From the NCBI GenBank assembly GCA_002104985.1, contig MCGO01000188.1:1-64000 (forward strand): DNA of 64,000 bases. The letters run 5' to 3'. The notes under the pieces are model-generated. The model ran no database searches and had not been told where the DNA came from. It was given only the letters and a program-made list of their open reading frames with translations. Shown piece after piece: positions 1 through 10,691 of the stretch (its first letter is position 1; each line of letters opens with the position of its first letter). Source of the DNA: Rhizoclosmatium globosum (Eukaryota; Chytridiomycota; Chytridiomycetes; Chytridiales; Chytriomycetaceae). Both the position numbers and the translations under genes were made by a program.

Positions 1-1685
1 TTTGTGCCATGACACCGGCAGCTTGTTCACCACCCATCACAGAGATACGAGATTTGGCCAGGACCAGAGGAAACGTGGGCTGTAGGCACGACCACACATT
101 CCGTAGTTTCCAGCACCGAAAGATCCACCGATAAGGACGGTGAATTTGGGAACGTTTGCACAGGCGACGGCGGTGACAAGCTTTGCACCGTTTTTTGGCG
201 ATTCCTCCGGCTTTCTGCGCTCTTTCCGACCATGAATCCTGGATTTGAATCAGTAAGAGAAGCAAGTATGAAGAATGAAGCTTACCAGTGATGTTTTGGA
301 AGGAACAGCAAAGGAATTTGGCGTTGGGCAGAGCTCAATGAAATGGGCACCCTTGACAGCACTCTCACTGAACAAGATACCATTGTTTGCAACGATACCA
401 ATTGGTTGACCATACAATCTTGCGAAACCTATTTCCGTCCAGCTTGTAAGATTGCCATCAGAAATATTTTTCAAACTTACCAGTCACAAGCGAAGTTCCA
501 TAATGCTCCTTAAACTCCATAAATCGACTACCATCCACAATTCTCGCAATCACTTGTCTCACGTCAAACGGCTTTCTCAAGTTGTCCCAACAATTCCACC
601 AATCTCCTTGGAAGAATACAACGGCTCCTCAACAGCCGTCACACTTGGGCTCACTGGCTTTGCGCGGTTCAAGTTTGCAATGATACGTCTGGCTGTGAGT
701 AACGCGTGTGCATCGTTGTGAAGCCAAGGGTCAGTGACACCGGAGGATTCGACAGTGGAGTCGGCTCCACCGAGTGCTTCAGCGCTTACTTCTTCACCGG
801 TAGCGGCTTTTACAAGAGGTGGACCAGCGAGGAAAATGGTTCCTTGGTTCTTGACGATGACGCTTTCGTCGGCCATGGCGGGGACGTAGGCTCCACCTGC
901 TGTACAGGATCCAAGGACGACGGCGACTTGTGGGATTCCAGCGCCGGACATTGTGGCTTGGTTGTAGAAGATGCGGCCAAAGTGTTCCTTGTCTGGGAAA
1001 ACATCGGCTTGGTTGGGGAGGTTCGCACCTCCAGAGTCAACGAGGTAAATACAGGGGAGGCGATTTTCTTTGGCGATTTCTTGTGCACGGAGGTGCTTTT
1101 TGACTGTGATCTGGATTTGTTTGGGTTAATACTTTTGGAGTAACTGCCGCATAAACTCACTGGATAGTAGGTTCCTCCCTTGACAGTAGAGTCGTTTGCA
1201 ACAATCACGCATTCAACTCTTTGGGATTTTAACTAGGATTAGAAGTTTGCGTTTACATGATTCAGTTGATTTACCCGCTAACGCGACCGATTCCAGTAAT
1301 AATACCTCCAGCAGGGACATCGTCTTTATACAAATTGTATCCAGCAAACTGAGAGAGTTCAAGGAAAGGGCGACCTAAAGTCAGGGCTTAGTCGTTTTGT
1401 TCCTGGTTCCCCCACCAAAAAGCAACTCACCCTGGATCAACCAATTGGTCGATTCTGTCTCTTGGAAGCAACTTTTTGCGCGACAAGTGACGCTTACGGG
1501 CTTCCTCGCCTCCACCTGAAATGTGCATTTGGTGTTAGTGTGATTGTGAACAGTTGATGACAGCTCGTACCCTGCTTAATCCGGGCCACCTGAGCCTGCA
1601 GATCTGCAACGAGATTGTTCATGCGAAGAGCATTTCCTGTTGGTTGAGTGGGGATAGGTTTAATGTCAGCTGAACGCCACAACAT
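1..1685 (-). CDS. MCCC2: Methylcrotonoyl-CoA carboxylase beta chain (carboxyltransferase), partial and frameshifted
   Basis: Mitochondrial leucine breakdown: the beta subunit moves carboxyl from biotin to 3-methylcrotonyl-CoA. The ATG at 1683-1685 opens an N-terminus followed by the [19 protein letters not shown] stretch of acyl-CoA carboxyltransferases. Exons by eye: 1571-1685, 1431-1515, 1275-1374, 1161-1218, then one from 1110 leftwards covering [33 protein letters not shown] and [16 protein letters not shown]. More introns lie at about 435-482 and 245-287. The 3' end is outside the window. Frame is lost near 585 (a G appears missing in a G run) and several more times below 350, yet each segment keeps family sequence such as [17 protein letters not shown], so assembly errors are more likely than decay. 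The start seems to lack a long targeting peptide; an in-frame stop at 1713-1715 closes the frame upstream, so an extra 5' exon may exist. The alpha subunit is at 53081-55525. Confidence 0.9.
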
Positions 1686-2184
1686 CTTGCATTCGGAACA
1701 GTCGGAAGGCCATCAAGTGTATCCAGCAGAGCATCCAACCACGCCCAACAAGTCCGCTCTCGCTAAAGCCCACTCTATGACTAATTGCCAGACGAGGATA
1801 CCTTGAATTCGTCAGAGGAAGTGTCGATTGCATCTTCCAATCACAGGCGCCCGTTCAAGGCCATCCTGAATCGCCGACGAGAATGTCCGAACTGGTTTCA
1901 GAAGTGAACAAGAAAACGAGGCGGTCGCGATGGCGCCGCGTTGCGTTCGAGTTGCAGAAAGGCGCGCGAGTGTGGCGATTCGGAGCATTTTGGAAAGAAG
2001 ATCAACTCAATTCACCTCTTACTATCAAATTAATATTAACTACGACTACAAATACATTCCAACAATCCAAATCTCTTCTGGACATCAAACTTAAAATAGC
2101 AGTGACATAACTGTGGAAAGTCGTGTCTGTTTTTTTTGTCGCCGGGAAAAACGTTTATTAGCTAAAATTAGACGCAACTCGGCC

Positions 2185-2481
2185 TTAGCCGAAACGAGAG
2201 TATTGAATACAAAGCGACTGATGCGGACGGTAGTCATCACTGTACCATATTTGAACTGTAGCTTTGGTTTGCTTGTTATCAGGATACAAATTCATCAGGT
2301 AGAGCATTAAATTGTCGAGAGCATGGAAAGTGCATCCGGCCTCAGAAGTTTGACAAGGGAACTTTTCAATCGGGACAACAGAGTTTGAAACCGAATTAGC
2401 ATCCTTCAGTTTTAAAAAAAGGAGGTTCAAGCATTTTTGGTATTTTGTACATGATGGCTTCAACCGAGGGCTGCGATGCAT
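2185..2481 (-). CDS. Small hypothetical protein (weak)
   Basis: An open frame of 98 codons starts with a real ATG at 2479-2481. The product has a Cys-containing middle (EKFPCQTSEAGCTFHALDNL) and no family I recognise. It lies alone in a stretch of about 950 bases between the carboxylase gene and the next plus-strand gene. Nothing else supports it, and it may be a chance frame or one exon of a larger gene. Confidence 0.2.
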   Translation of the reverse strand: MHRSPRLKPSCTKYQKCLNLLFLKLKDANSVSNSVVPIEKFPCQTSEAGCTFHALDNLMLYLMNLYPDNKQTKATVQIWYSDDYRPHQSLCIQYSRFG

Positions 2482-2636
2482 TTATTCTATTTTTATCACA
2501 AAGAGTTGTGGGACGGACAGGTTGTTCACCGTAGCATGGGTTACAATTATACAGCTATAATAATAGAAAAAAACGACGCCTCACTGGAGCAACCAAGTGT
2601 GGTCAGATTTTTGGATCCGTTTCAACGTTGAGGAAA

Positions 2637-3613
2637 ATGTCGCTTCGACCGGTGGTTCCATCGTCGGCAGCCCCTCCCGCTGACACCCCCCAAGCCCAAG
2701 TGCCTACCAAAAGCAACCAACCAAGGACAAAGAAGCCGCGGGCTTCCTTTTATGCTCTAGGCCTCAGCGAGAGCGGGACCCGGTTCCGGCTAGTTGAGAT
2801 GGAGGGCCAAGAGGCTATCGCACAAGAGACAACCCTGGCGGCCCTTGACGCGCTGCTCCTCGACTCTGACCGCCTCCTCTTTGCCGCAACGGGAAAGCTA
2901 TTCAGCCCCTCATCGCCGCTTCCGTTCGGCGGCCCCCGAACGAAACCAGGCTATGTAAACTACAAGGCTCGACTACACAAGACCTCAAACGATACATTGT
3001 ATCCGAAATGTATCGCCTGTACTCTATCACTCGGTGCAGGAAGCTGCTCAAGTATGTGGCAACCTGCTTTCACTGTGTCCTCGACTACCAACAAGATGGA
3101 AGAAAAGATGACTTGGACGAACTAATGTTAAAAGGTATACCCACACAATCCCACCGCCACTTTAAAAAACTAATATTGCAAAAATGTTAGGAATGAAACG
3201 GTCAGGGCATATTGACTGGTCGGGGGCCCGATATATTCCAGAAGGACTTCAGCACCGCTCTTCTATTCACAAGACTCTATGGTTCCTTTCGGTGGAGTTG
3301 AATTTTCAGTCAAAGGTCGCTTTGGTATGCGGCGAGAAGATCATCTCGTTGCAACCTTCTCTGAGTCTCCGTCCGGTTCGGCGTCTGGATCTGAGTGTCC
3401 GTCCTCAACAATAATTCTAGTAACTCTGGAAGCGCCGCTATTTCAGACCAAATGTCAAGTACAGGCAGCACTGAAAGTAGTCGGCATACCTCATCTTTAA
3501 GCGGGAACTCATTCAGCAGCTGTAGCGGTCAATCATCAAGTCGTATGAATGCCGAAATCATGAATGGAGATAGTGCAGCCACGTCACCGAGACGGATACT
3601 GCGGCAAAGGTGA
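2637..3613 (+). CDS. Hypothetical protein with Ser/Asn-rich C-terminus
   Basis: The ATG at 2637 opens a Pro/Ala-rich head followed by a more ordered part (SFYALGLSESGTRFRLVEME, then a Leu-rich stretch). Frame changes near 2950-3000 lead into SEMYRLYSITRCRKLLKYVA and DELMLKG. A likely intron runs from about 3134 (GTATAC) to 3190 (TTAG). The last part, reached by another frame change near 3400, is low-complexity Ser/Asn/Gly (SSNSGSAAISDQMSSTGSTE) and ends at a stop at 3611-3613. I could not place it in a family; I considered the N-terminal part of SAC/FIG4 phosphatases, but the match is too weak to claim. Confidence 0.4.
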
Positions 3614-4075
3614 CTTTGCTTCAACAACTAATAAGTTCAATCTTTTGCTATGAGAGGAGTTTGGGGAAATTCGTCCTATCTATATTCTTTTGATGATGGT
3701 TGTAACTTTTTACCCTTTCCTTTCCAATCCTCTAATTTACGCTATCTTTTGTATTCCCTGTTTTCCGCTCTACCCAACTCTGTACTGATAAAATAAACGT
3801 TTGGTGTCTCGTTATTTTGAGGGACGAAAGGATGGGAATAAGCAGGAGTGGTGATCTCTGACAATCACCTACTAAAAATCAACAAAAAATCAAACTTGCA
3901 AGTAATGTGAGGCGAAAAACAAAATTTTAGAACGGCTACACAGAAGAATGCTAAGTTTCCTAATGCTATCCGATAACTGCTTCTCTTTCGCCGAACATAC
4001 CAAAATACACTTCCCATCCCACCTCTGCAACATCAGTCAAATAACGAATACACTGCAATCAAATAGGTATTTTAT
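3614..4075. other. Intergenic, convergent 3' ends
   Basis: AT-rich spacer between the hypothetical plus-strand gene and the 3' end of SGT1. AATAAA-like sequence occurs around 3790 (aaaataaacg), a plausible poly(A) signal for the upstream gene. I see no gene in it. Confidence 0.4.
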
Positions 4076-5393
4076 TCATTCAAATTCATACTTTTTGGCA
4101 ATCATTCCTTCAGGTGGGCTCACCTCCACCTTTTTCTTACCAATTTCCTCCCATTGGTACTCAAGGTCGTGCCTCCACTTTCTTGATAACTCTTGACCAT
4201 AGCCCTTCGTGTTTCATCACTTGCATCCTTGTCTATTTTTTTCCTTAGATGTAAATCCTGGAATCATATAAATATAATAAATACTCACAAATATTCTTGA
4301 ACAAGGCATGAAGGGCAGCCTCTCCTTCGGGTTTGTCATCTTCGTGGTTCTTGACAATACTGTCCCAATCATGCTTCTTCTTTGAGGAAGTGGGATAAGC
4401 TGGGGCACCTGACGCGACAGTCGAGACGGTTTGCTGCACTGAAGCAACCGCAGGCTTCTCCAAGTCAGCCCACTTGATGCCCATCATTTGCTTCTTGAGT
4501 TTAATTTCGACTTTTGTGGACATGACTGAGTGTTTGCAGTCTGCGGGGATGATTGATTCGCAGAGTGGGTCAAGTTCAAGCTATTTTTGCAGAAGATGGT
4601 TGGCGACGCTGATTCCAAGGGATATTATAATAAGGAATTACCATGTAGTCTGAGCCAGAAGGAAGCTTGATTGTGACGGAAAGGGCGGTTTCGGTATATA
4701 CAATATCCACGACATTTGGATCATTTCGTGGGAGGCCCTTTACAAAGATGGAGACTGTTACAAAGTTTTCGTTCTGGAACCATTCATGTCGAATCTGTGT
4801 ATGGTCGTTTAATGGCTGTTGAGTGGCATCTGTGAGGTGCGGGTTACCTTTGAAGGAGGCAGGAATGCCGCAGCCGGAGTGATTGCAGCGGCAGCAGAAG
4901 TTCCTTGAATAGTTTCTTGCTGCTTTTGTGGAGCTGGGGCAGAAGCAGCAACAGGAGCCTCTGAAGGTTGAGCAGCTGGAGCAATGACACTTGGTTCCTC
5001 AATGCCTGACCCCCACCAGTCAGCCTCCATGTGATTATCCCAAACAACGCTTACCAGAAACCTCGTCTCTGCATCCGAGTCGCCGCGCCTCAGCCAAGTT
5101 GTTTTTCGCAGCGTCCAAGTTTCCGAGGTCGCGCAGGGCCATCGCCTTCCTCGCGTGGCCCGGCCAAGCAGGGCCTTGTCGCCGCTCTTTTCCGCTGCAA
5201 TTTTTGCCGAGTTTGCGTCGGCCAAGGCTTCTCGTGCGCGGCCCAGTTTGACGAAACAGAGGGCGCGGCGAAGAAAGTGCGTGGCCGTTGGCGCGGCTTC
5301 GATCGCCGAAGTGAAGTGTGGAAGGGCGCCTGAGAAGTCGCCGCTGTCAAAGTACGTGTTTCCAAGGCTGAAGGCCGTCGATCCGTCGTTCAT
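4076..5393 (-). CDS. SGT1: SGT1 co-chaperone (TPR-CS-SGS)
   Basis: SGT1 is an HSP90 co-chaperone that works with SKP1/SCF ligases and kinetochore assembly. Exons by eye: 5055-5393, 4848-5005, 4642-4794, 4289-4580, 4076-4232. Domains in order: N-terminal TPR repeats (FSLGNTYFDSGDFSGALPHF), an Ala/Pro/Gln-rich linker, a CS domain (IRHEWFQNENFVTVSIFVKG ... LSVTIKLPSGSDY), then the SGS domain with KKHDWDSIVKNHEDDKPEGE and AMVKSYQESGGTTLSTNWEE, ending KKYEFE. This matches the full order of the family. A single-base loss near 5150 breaks the last TPR helix (downstream frame reads KAMALRDLGNLDAAKNNLAE); it looks like an assembly error. An upstream in-frame ATG at 5442-5444 is possible, but 5393 gives the usual short N-terminus. 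Confidence 0.93.
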
Positions 5394-5723
5394 CGGAAAG
5401 TTGTTTGTTTGGTAGAACTTTTTGGAAGGACGGAATGTCAACACAAATGTAATTAATATATATTATTTCATTGCGTTCCTTATGCCTGTCAATTGCGTAG
5501 CGTATACTTTTAAAACTGCCTGAGAATGACTACAGGACTTTTCGAAGTTTGAACCTGGCTCGTTCCCAGTTGAATTGTCAAAGCATCAAGCAGTGATTAA
5601 CTCCACATCATTAGAAAAACAAAAGGGATGTGGTAGAGTTTCATCGTACAGAAAGAGTTAATATCGTGGAGTGGAATTCCAGTCGAGTCATCAAAAAATC
5701 AACCTTGTTTCCAATTCAATCCG
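5394..5723. promoter_or_regulatory. Divergent intergenic region
   Basis: About 330 bases between two divergent genes (SGT1 on the minus strand, the coiled-coil protein on the plus strand). It is AT-rich (aattaatatatattatttc near 5452-5470) and must hold both promoters. No defined motif can be claimed. Confidence 0.4.
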
Positions 5724-7834
5724 ATGCCAACAACCACGTCCCAGCTTCGCATCCACCAGCCTTATAGCAGCGGTTCAGCCACAACCACCACGCAGCCTCG
5801 AATGAGACAGAGACGGGCCTCATGGGCTCATCCAGTCTCATTCCACCAACACGCCCTGGTCTTGAACAATGGCAGCCCTGGACTTGTCAATCTGGACACC
5901 TCCTCCCCTGTTTCACCCCAACAACAGCCTTCACTTCAAGTATCTATTCCACAGCCTCCTTCCCAATCGCAGCCAACACCGCTGCAACTTCAGCAAGCAC
6001 TTCTGTCGCATATGACTCACCTGATCCACCAACACCAATCAGCCTCTTCTTCGGCTGCCCGGATCCAAACTCAACAACAAGCACAAGTTATTGAATCTAC
6101 TTCGAATACCCCATCAACAGCTGGTCTCCACCTGTTCCCAGTCTACGTCTGGCCTTTTATAGTTCTGTTTCGTGGAGCCCTGAACCTCATTGCAGTCTTC
6201 ACCTCCCTTGATTTCGAATTCAACTTTATTCAAATCACGACTACACACCATTCAGTTACTATGCCTGGTTCATGGAAATCATCGTCGTCAGATTCCCCTT
6301 CTTCTTCAGCGTCAACTAATGACTCACGAACTGATGAGACTGTTCCTACTTCTGAACTGTTACTGGTTCATCATCATCATTTTAATAGTACGCAAAAGTG
6401 TGCGAATCTCATCAAACTCGAGTCATTGAGTTCTCATATCAGACATTTACGGGGTATCTTGGAGGCAGAACGTTCAGCTAGGACTCAAATCTCACAGGTC
6501 CATGCAAAGACAATGATGGTGGTTGAGGACCAAAAAGATGTAATTTATAAATTGGAGGGTGAGTTTGGCTCATTTTGTGTACATTGTTTGAGGTGATCTA
6601 ATCCTATTTGAAATATATTGTAGAGACGGTCGAAAACTTGAAAGATGAGGTTGAGACACTTCGAGCTCGTTTAGTCGAAGCTCTGTTTGACAAGAGCTCT
6701 GCTGGGTTCACAAACTCTGAACGGGTCGACTCTGGATTTTACTCCAACAAGAGTGATGAGGAGGATCATGTCAAGATTAGCCCAACCGTTACGGCTCCTA
6801 CTTTCCAGCTCCGGTTGCCCGATGACATTCTTGATACCATTTCGGATGACGGTTGTGGCTGCATGTCTGATGAAGATGATGACGAAGAGGAAATCGATTG
6901 GGACACTGATGATGACGACGATGAGGCGGAAGATACCAACCCAGTCACCTCCATCTTCCAACAAATCCCCATTTCACCCAACCCGAAGTCTTCAGCTCTC
7001 TCTTCCCCCGCAGAGCCACTCACCCGTTCCCCGTCTCCGCCAAACAAACACTTCCAAACCCCGGAACAACTCCTCACCCTTGCCTCAACAGCCCTTCTTC
7101 AGTCTCTCCAGTCAAACACAACCCCAACAGCCCTCCCAACAGTCCTCGACAACCTCGCAACAACCATCCCATTAACACCAACCCTCTCCGCAAAAACCGC
7201 ACTCACAGCCCTTCTTACATACATCACCCCAAAACGGAAACAAAACCCGTCACCACAGGACCTCGCTGCACAGTCCCGCGCCCTGTTCCGAACACACATC
7301 TCTCTCCTCGATATCCACTGCACACGACCCGGTCCACGCACCCGCCTTGCAACGCTTGAACAACTCGCGTCGTTTTGTCACAGCGACGACGCACATGTAG
7401 CGTGGAAACCGGCGTTTGGGATGCTTGTCTATGTTCTTGTTGATTTGGAGGTTGTAGGTGCTGCGGACGTTGTGTGTTGGTGGAGGCGGGAGAAGCGGGG
7501 TGGGGAAGGAGGGCGGGTGTTTGAAGGGTGTGTTGGGTTTATGGATCGGCTTTGTAAGACTTTGGAGGAGGTTTGTAGTAGTAGTGAGGAGGAGGAGGAG
7601 AGTGATGATAGTGGTGATGAGGAGGAAGATGATGATGATGAAGGGAGGATGAGGGAGAGGATGGGTTTGATGAGGGGAAGTGTTTTGAGGAAGTTGAAGC
7701 GTTGCAGCGGGATCGTGGGTATTGTGGGGTTGATGAAGTTGTTGTTGGTGGATGTGATGAGCGTAGGGTTTCGTTCAATGTTTGAAAGGGCTGGGTTTCT
7801 TTCTTATAAGGCATATATTGAGTTTAGTATCTAA
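5724..7834 (+). CDS. Acidic coiled-coil protein, possible C-terminal W2 (HEAT/MIF4G-like) domain
   Basis: Two exons, 5724-6558 and 6624-7834, joined at GTGAGT/TTGTAG, encode about 680 residues. The first 200 residues are Gln/Ser/Pro/His-rich and look disordered. A coiled coil spans the intron (HIRHLRGILEAERSARTQIS to LKDEVETLRARLVEALFD). Next come acidic runs (SDEDDDEEEIDWDTDDDDDE) and a Pro/Ser linker. The C-terminal part has a helical pattern ending in AFGMLVYVLVDLEVVGAADV followed by WW and then an acidic tail. This resembles the W2 domain of eIF2B-epsilon/eIF5 (LY-D-D-ILxEDAILxW plus acidic tail), but the nucleotidyltransferase part of eIF2B-epsilon is absent. The W2 call is inference from pattern only. 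Codon use in the 3' third becomes GT/GG-rich. Confidence 0.6.
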
Positions 7835-7982
7835 GTGAGACGAGGGGAGTGCAGGGTGTTTCTTTCTTACTTATCTATATATTATGCTATGAATATATAT
7901 GTTACATACCCCTGTATTACTTTTGCAGTCTGTGACGATTGGATGAAAGACTGTAGTTTTAGGCACTTTCCGTAAAATCAAT

Positions 7983-8372
7983 TTATTCCTTGGAACCCAC
8001 TGCAACATCAAGAACAGGAACGATTCCACAAGTGGTTTCATCAGGTTCCAAACACAAGGCACTGTCCCTCTGCTTCTTATCTGAGTCGGCAGCAACATCA
8101 CTGCTGTCTCCAAGAATCAAACCAAACACAGCCTCCTCCTCCATGACTTTATCCTCCTTCCAACACTCTTTCGCCATGTCCAAGAAAGAGCCACGTTCCT
8201 CCCCCTTCAAGAACAAGTAACAAGCATAAAACACGTCTTCCTCGTCTTGGCCATATGGATTCAAGGTGTCGCATTTCCCTGTGTTGTAAATGTTAGTGAG
8301 AGTGCGGCAGAGCTGAGCACGGTCGTTTGAGGAGTAGGGAGAGTGTTGCAGCGAGTTCCAGTGCGAGATCAT
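7983..8372 (-). CDS. Hypothetical protein, 129 residues
   Basis: An intact frame with a real ATG at 8370-8372. The product is rich in acidic residues and Cys, including YNTGKCDTLNPYGQDEEDVF, and is predicted to be soluble without a signal peptide or membrane segment. I recognise no family. Its 3' end converges on the coiled-coil gene with a short gap. Upstream, at about 8433-8490, a 29-base GC-rich unit is repeated twice head to tail, so the true 5' end may be further upstream. Confidence 0.5.
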   Translation of the reverse strand: MISHWNSLQHSPYSSNDRAQLCRTLTNIYNTGKCDTLNPYGQDEEDVFYACYLFLKGEERGSFLDMAKECWKEDKVMEEEAVFGLILGDSSDVAADSDKKQRDSALCLEPDETTCGIVPVLDVAVGSKE

Positions 8373-8432
8373 GATTGAGAGGCGTTGCGATGTTTCTTTC
8401 CTTGTTCTGAGGCGCGGTGGCGACGACGGCGC

Positions 8433-8490
8433 CGAGGTTGGCGAGAGGAGCGGCGTGGCGACGAGGTTGGCGAGAGGAGCGGCGTGGCGA
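8433..8490. repeat. Two tandem copies of a 29-bp GC-rich unit
   Basis: The unit beginning gaggttggcgagaggagc occurs twice in direct succession just upstream of the small minus-strand gene. It is probably a local slippage duplication. From here to 8966 there is no other recognisable feature apart from the promoter region of the glycosyltransferase. Confidence 0.75.
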
Positions 8491-8966
8491 CGAGTGTGCT
8501 CATTTTAGCTTTAGTTTTAAAGGTGGAAGGTGGGTGGCTTTGAGAGAGAGTTTGGGAATGTGTTTTTGGAAGGCACGGTTTGGGTGGCTCTGCCGGGAGA
8601 CCTTCCTTTGAATTTTTGTGAAATTGAGCTGCGCGAATGATTCATTAATTTTGTTCATTTGACAGCCTCCCTGATTTGTAATTGGATTTTATGGATTTCA
8701 TTCTGGTATAGGTACGTTGATTTCAGTTCATGCTTTGTATGTGCAGCTTCATGAATGCCGATATTGGACGTGCGTGATCGGGTTTTTTTTGGCAAAAGTA
8801 TCACACTGTAGTACTCGCCAAATGAGCTATAACTTGATTACGTCGACTGATTGCTTGGAAGGGGTATGTTGGTGAGGCGCCACGTTTCATGGGAACCCAA
8901 AATCACTGCCAAAAGCGCCCTCATTTCTGACATCACACATTGAACAACCAAGTTACGCTAAACACA

Positions 8967-10633
8967 ATGCTATCAACTGAGCAAAAAAGCCAAGAAGACG
9001 AGGTCTTTGACTTGGATGGCAGGTGAGGATTGTTTGAGGGATGCAAGGGTGAACACCAACTCAACCAACCCTTTTCAAGAGCATCCGAGGCCGTCAAACC
9101 AATGCGCATTCTGATGGCAACCGAGTACCTTCCGCCTTACGTAAGCGGAATTGCGAACCGGTGCAAGAACCTCGTCAAAGGATACCGACAACACGGACAC
9201 ACTGTCACAGTGTACGGCCCGCCTGGATCACAGTGCGACCACGAAGTCGTTTCTATCGTGAATCCCTTCTACGACCAGCAAAGGTGGATTACTGCCTGCT
9301 TTCAATTGGTCAACAAACACTCAACACTTATCACACATCACAAATTAGGATGTTCATCTTGCCTCCGTTTCTCTTGATGCTTCAGTTGCTCAATCCGTTC
9401 CACGAAGTTCAATATGACATTGCCCACATTGTTGGACCCTTGTGCTTCCCATTCATCTTTGTGATCCCTCTTCTTCGTTTGCGTGGAGTCAAGCTCTACG
9501 TCTCCTACCACGTGTATCTTGAAGTCTACAAAGAAAAGTATTTGAACGAAATCCTCAGCATGTTCTTGGAAGGACTCTTTATCGTCTTCTACTTCATTCC
9601 CCTCGTCTACTTTGCCGATGTAGTCGGCATCCCTTCCAAGACTGCTGATTACTGCGTCTTCAAATACTCCAAGCGCATTCACCACATGCGGTCCGGTCTC
9701 GACACAACCGTCTTCAAACCAAAGCCCGAACACCACTTCCCCGATGAAGACGATTTCCTAAACCCAACCGTCATCCCTCCACCACTCCCCGCCCTCGCCT
9801 CCCTCAACCCATATGACACACACCTACACCCACACACCCCCATGACAGAACGCCAAACAAAACTCGTACACAACCTCCACACCCAAAACAAAACCAAAAC
9901 ATACGCTCCAGTCCTCGTATACGTTGGCCGTCTCGCCGTCGAAAAGAACATTGAATTCTTGATTCGCGCTCTCGAACACCCGTCGTTAAGTACCGCCAAA
10001 CTCGTTATCGTTGGTGACGGACCTTCCCGCTCTGCACTTGAAGCGATTGCTCGTGAGACTGTTGGAAACGATCAAGTGTACAGTGCTCTGCCGAGTGAAA
10101 CCCATGTGGACGTGTCGCATGGAAGAGTGGCTTCTCATCCACGCGCTCGTGTCTTGTTTGCGGGGATGGTGCACAATGAAAACGTGACCAGTACGTATTA
10201 TGCCAATGCAGATGTGTTTGTTAGTGCCAGTTCAAGTGAGACCTTTGGGTTTACTGTTGCTGAGGCGATGGCCTGTGGAACTCCTTCTGTTATGGTGAGA
10301 GGAGGTGCTTTCCGAAGTGTGTACCGCATGATTGATGGCTGGATGTTTGAGGAGATGGATGTGGATGATTATGCAGGACGTATTGGACGTGTTGTTGCTG
10401 ATGGGTTGGTTGCTAGACGGCACGCAAGAAGAGTGGCCGTGAGCCACTTCGGAGTGATGGGGGCTGTGAAAGACTTGCTCAAGACGTACGACATGTGTTT
10501 ACAAGGTGTGTTCTGGGAGGAGGAAGGGCTCAAGAAAGGCGGAAGCGAGACTGCTGCTGCTGCTGTAGCTCTTTCGGCTGCTAATTCTGCCAAACCTGCC
10601 TCCGAAGAGCCAAAGGATAAGAAAAAGAACTAG
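8967..10633 (+). CDS. GT4 glycosyltransferase, SQD2-like
   Basis: Three exons: 8967-9022, 9080-9283, 9349-10633, about 514 residues. A GT-B fold of family GT4 is seen: N-terminal MRILMATEYLPPYVSGIANR, a central acceptor-side region with hydrophobic stretches (HIVGPLCFPFIFVIPLLRLR), then VLVYVGRLAVEKNIEFLIRA, KLVIVGDGPS, and the donor-site motif SSSETFGFTVAEAMACGTPS (the E-x7-E of GT4). The pattern GLDTTVFKP plus VGRLAVEKN is that of plant and bacterial SQD2 sulfoquinovosyl-diacylglycerol synthase and close mannosyl transferases. The sugar donor and acceptor cannot be read from sequence. Insertions after PTVIPPPLPALA and an Ala/Lys-rich tail are lineage additions. The middle donor site (GTGGAT) is weak but gives the only continuous frame. 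Confidence 0.85.
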
Positions 10634-10691
10634 TTTCAATTGTTCAAAAATAAAAGTATATTTCAAATTCACTCTTCTCAAATTATCATCA

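Noticed and set aside
706..1208. Long plus- and minus-strand frames inside the carboxylase gene
   Set aside because: They overlap the MCC beta exon at 577-1110, whose frame matches the family; these are shadows.
1883..2310. Two short plus-strand frames near the carboxylase start
   Set aside because: Basic, low-complexity products with no homology that I recognise, in the upstream region of a minus-strand gene.
2637..3613. SAC/FIG4 phosphoinositide phosphatase
   Set aside because: Only a weak resemblance at SFYALGLSESGTRFRLVEME; the catalytic Cx5R motif is not seen in any frame.
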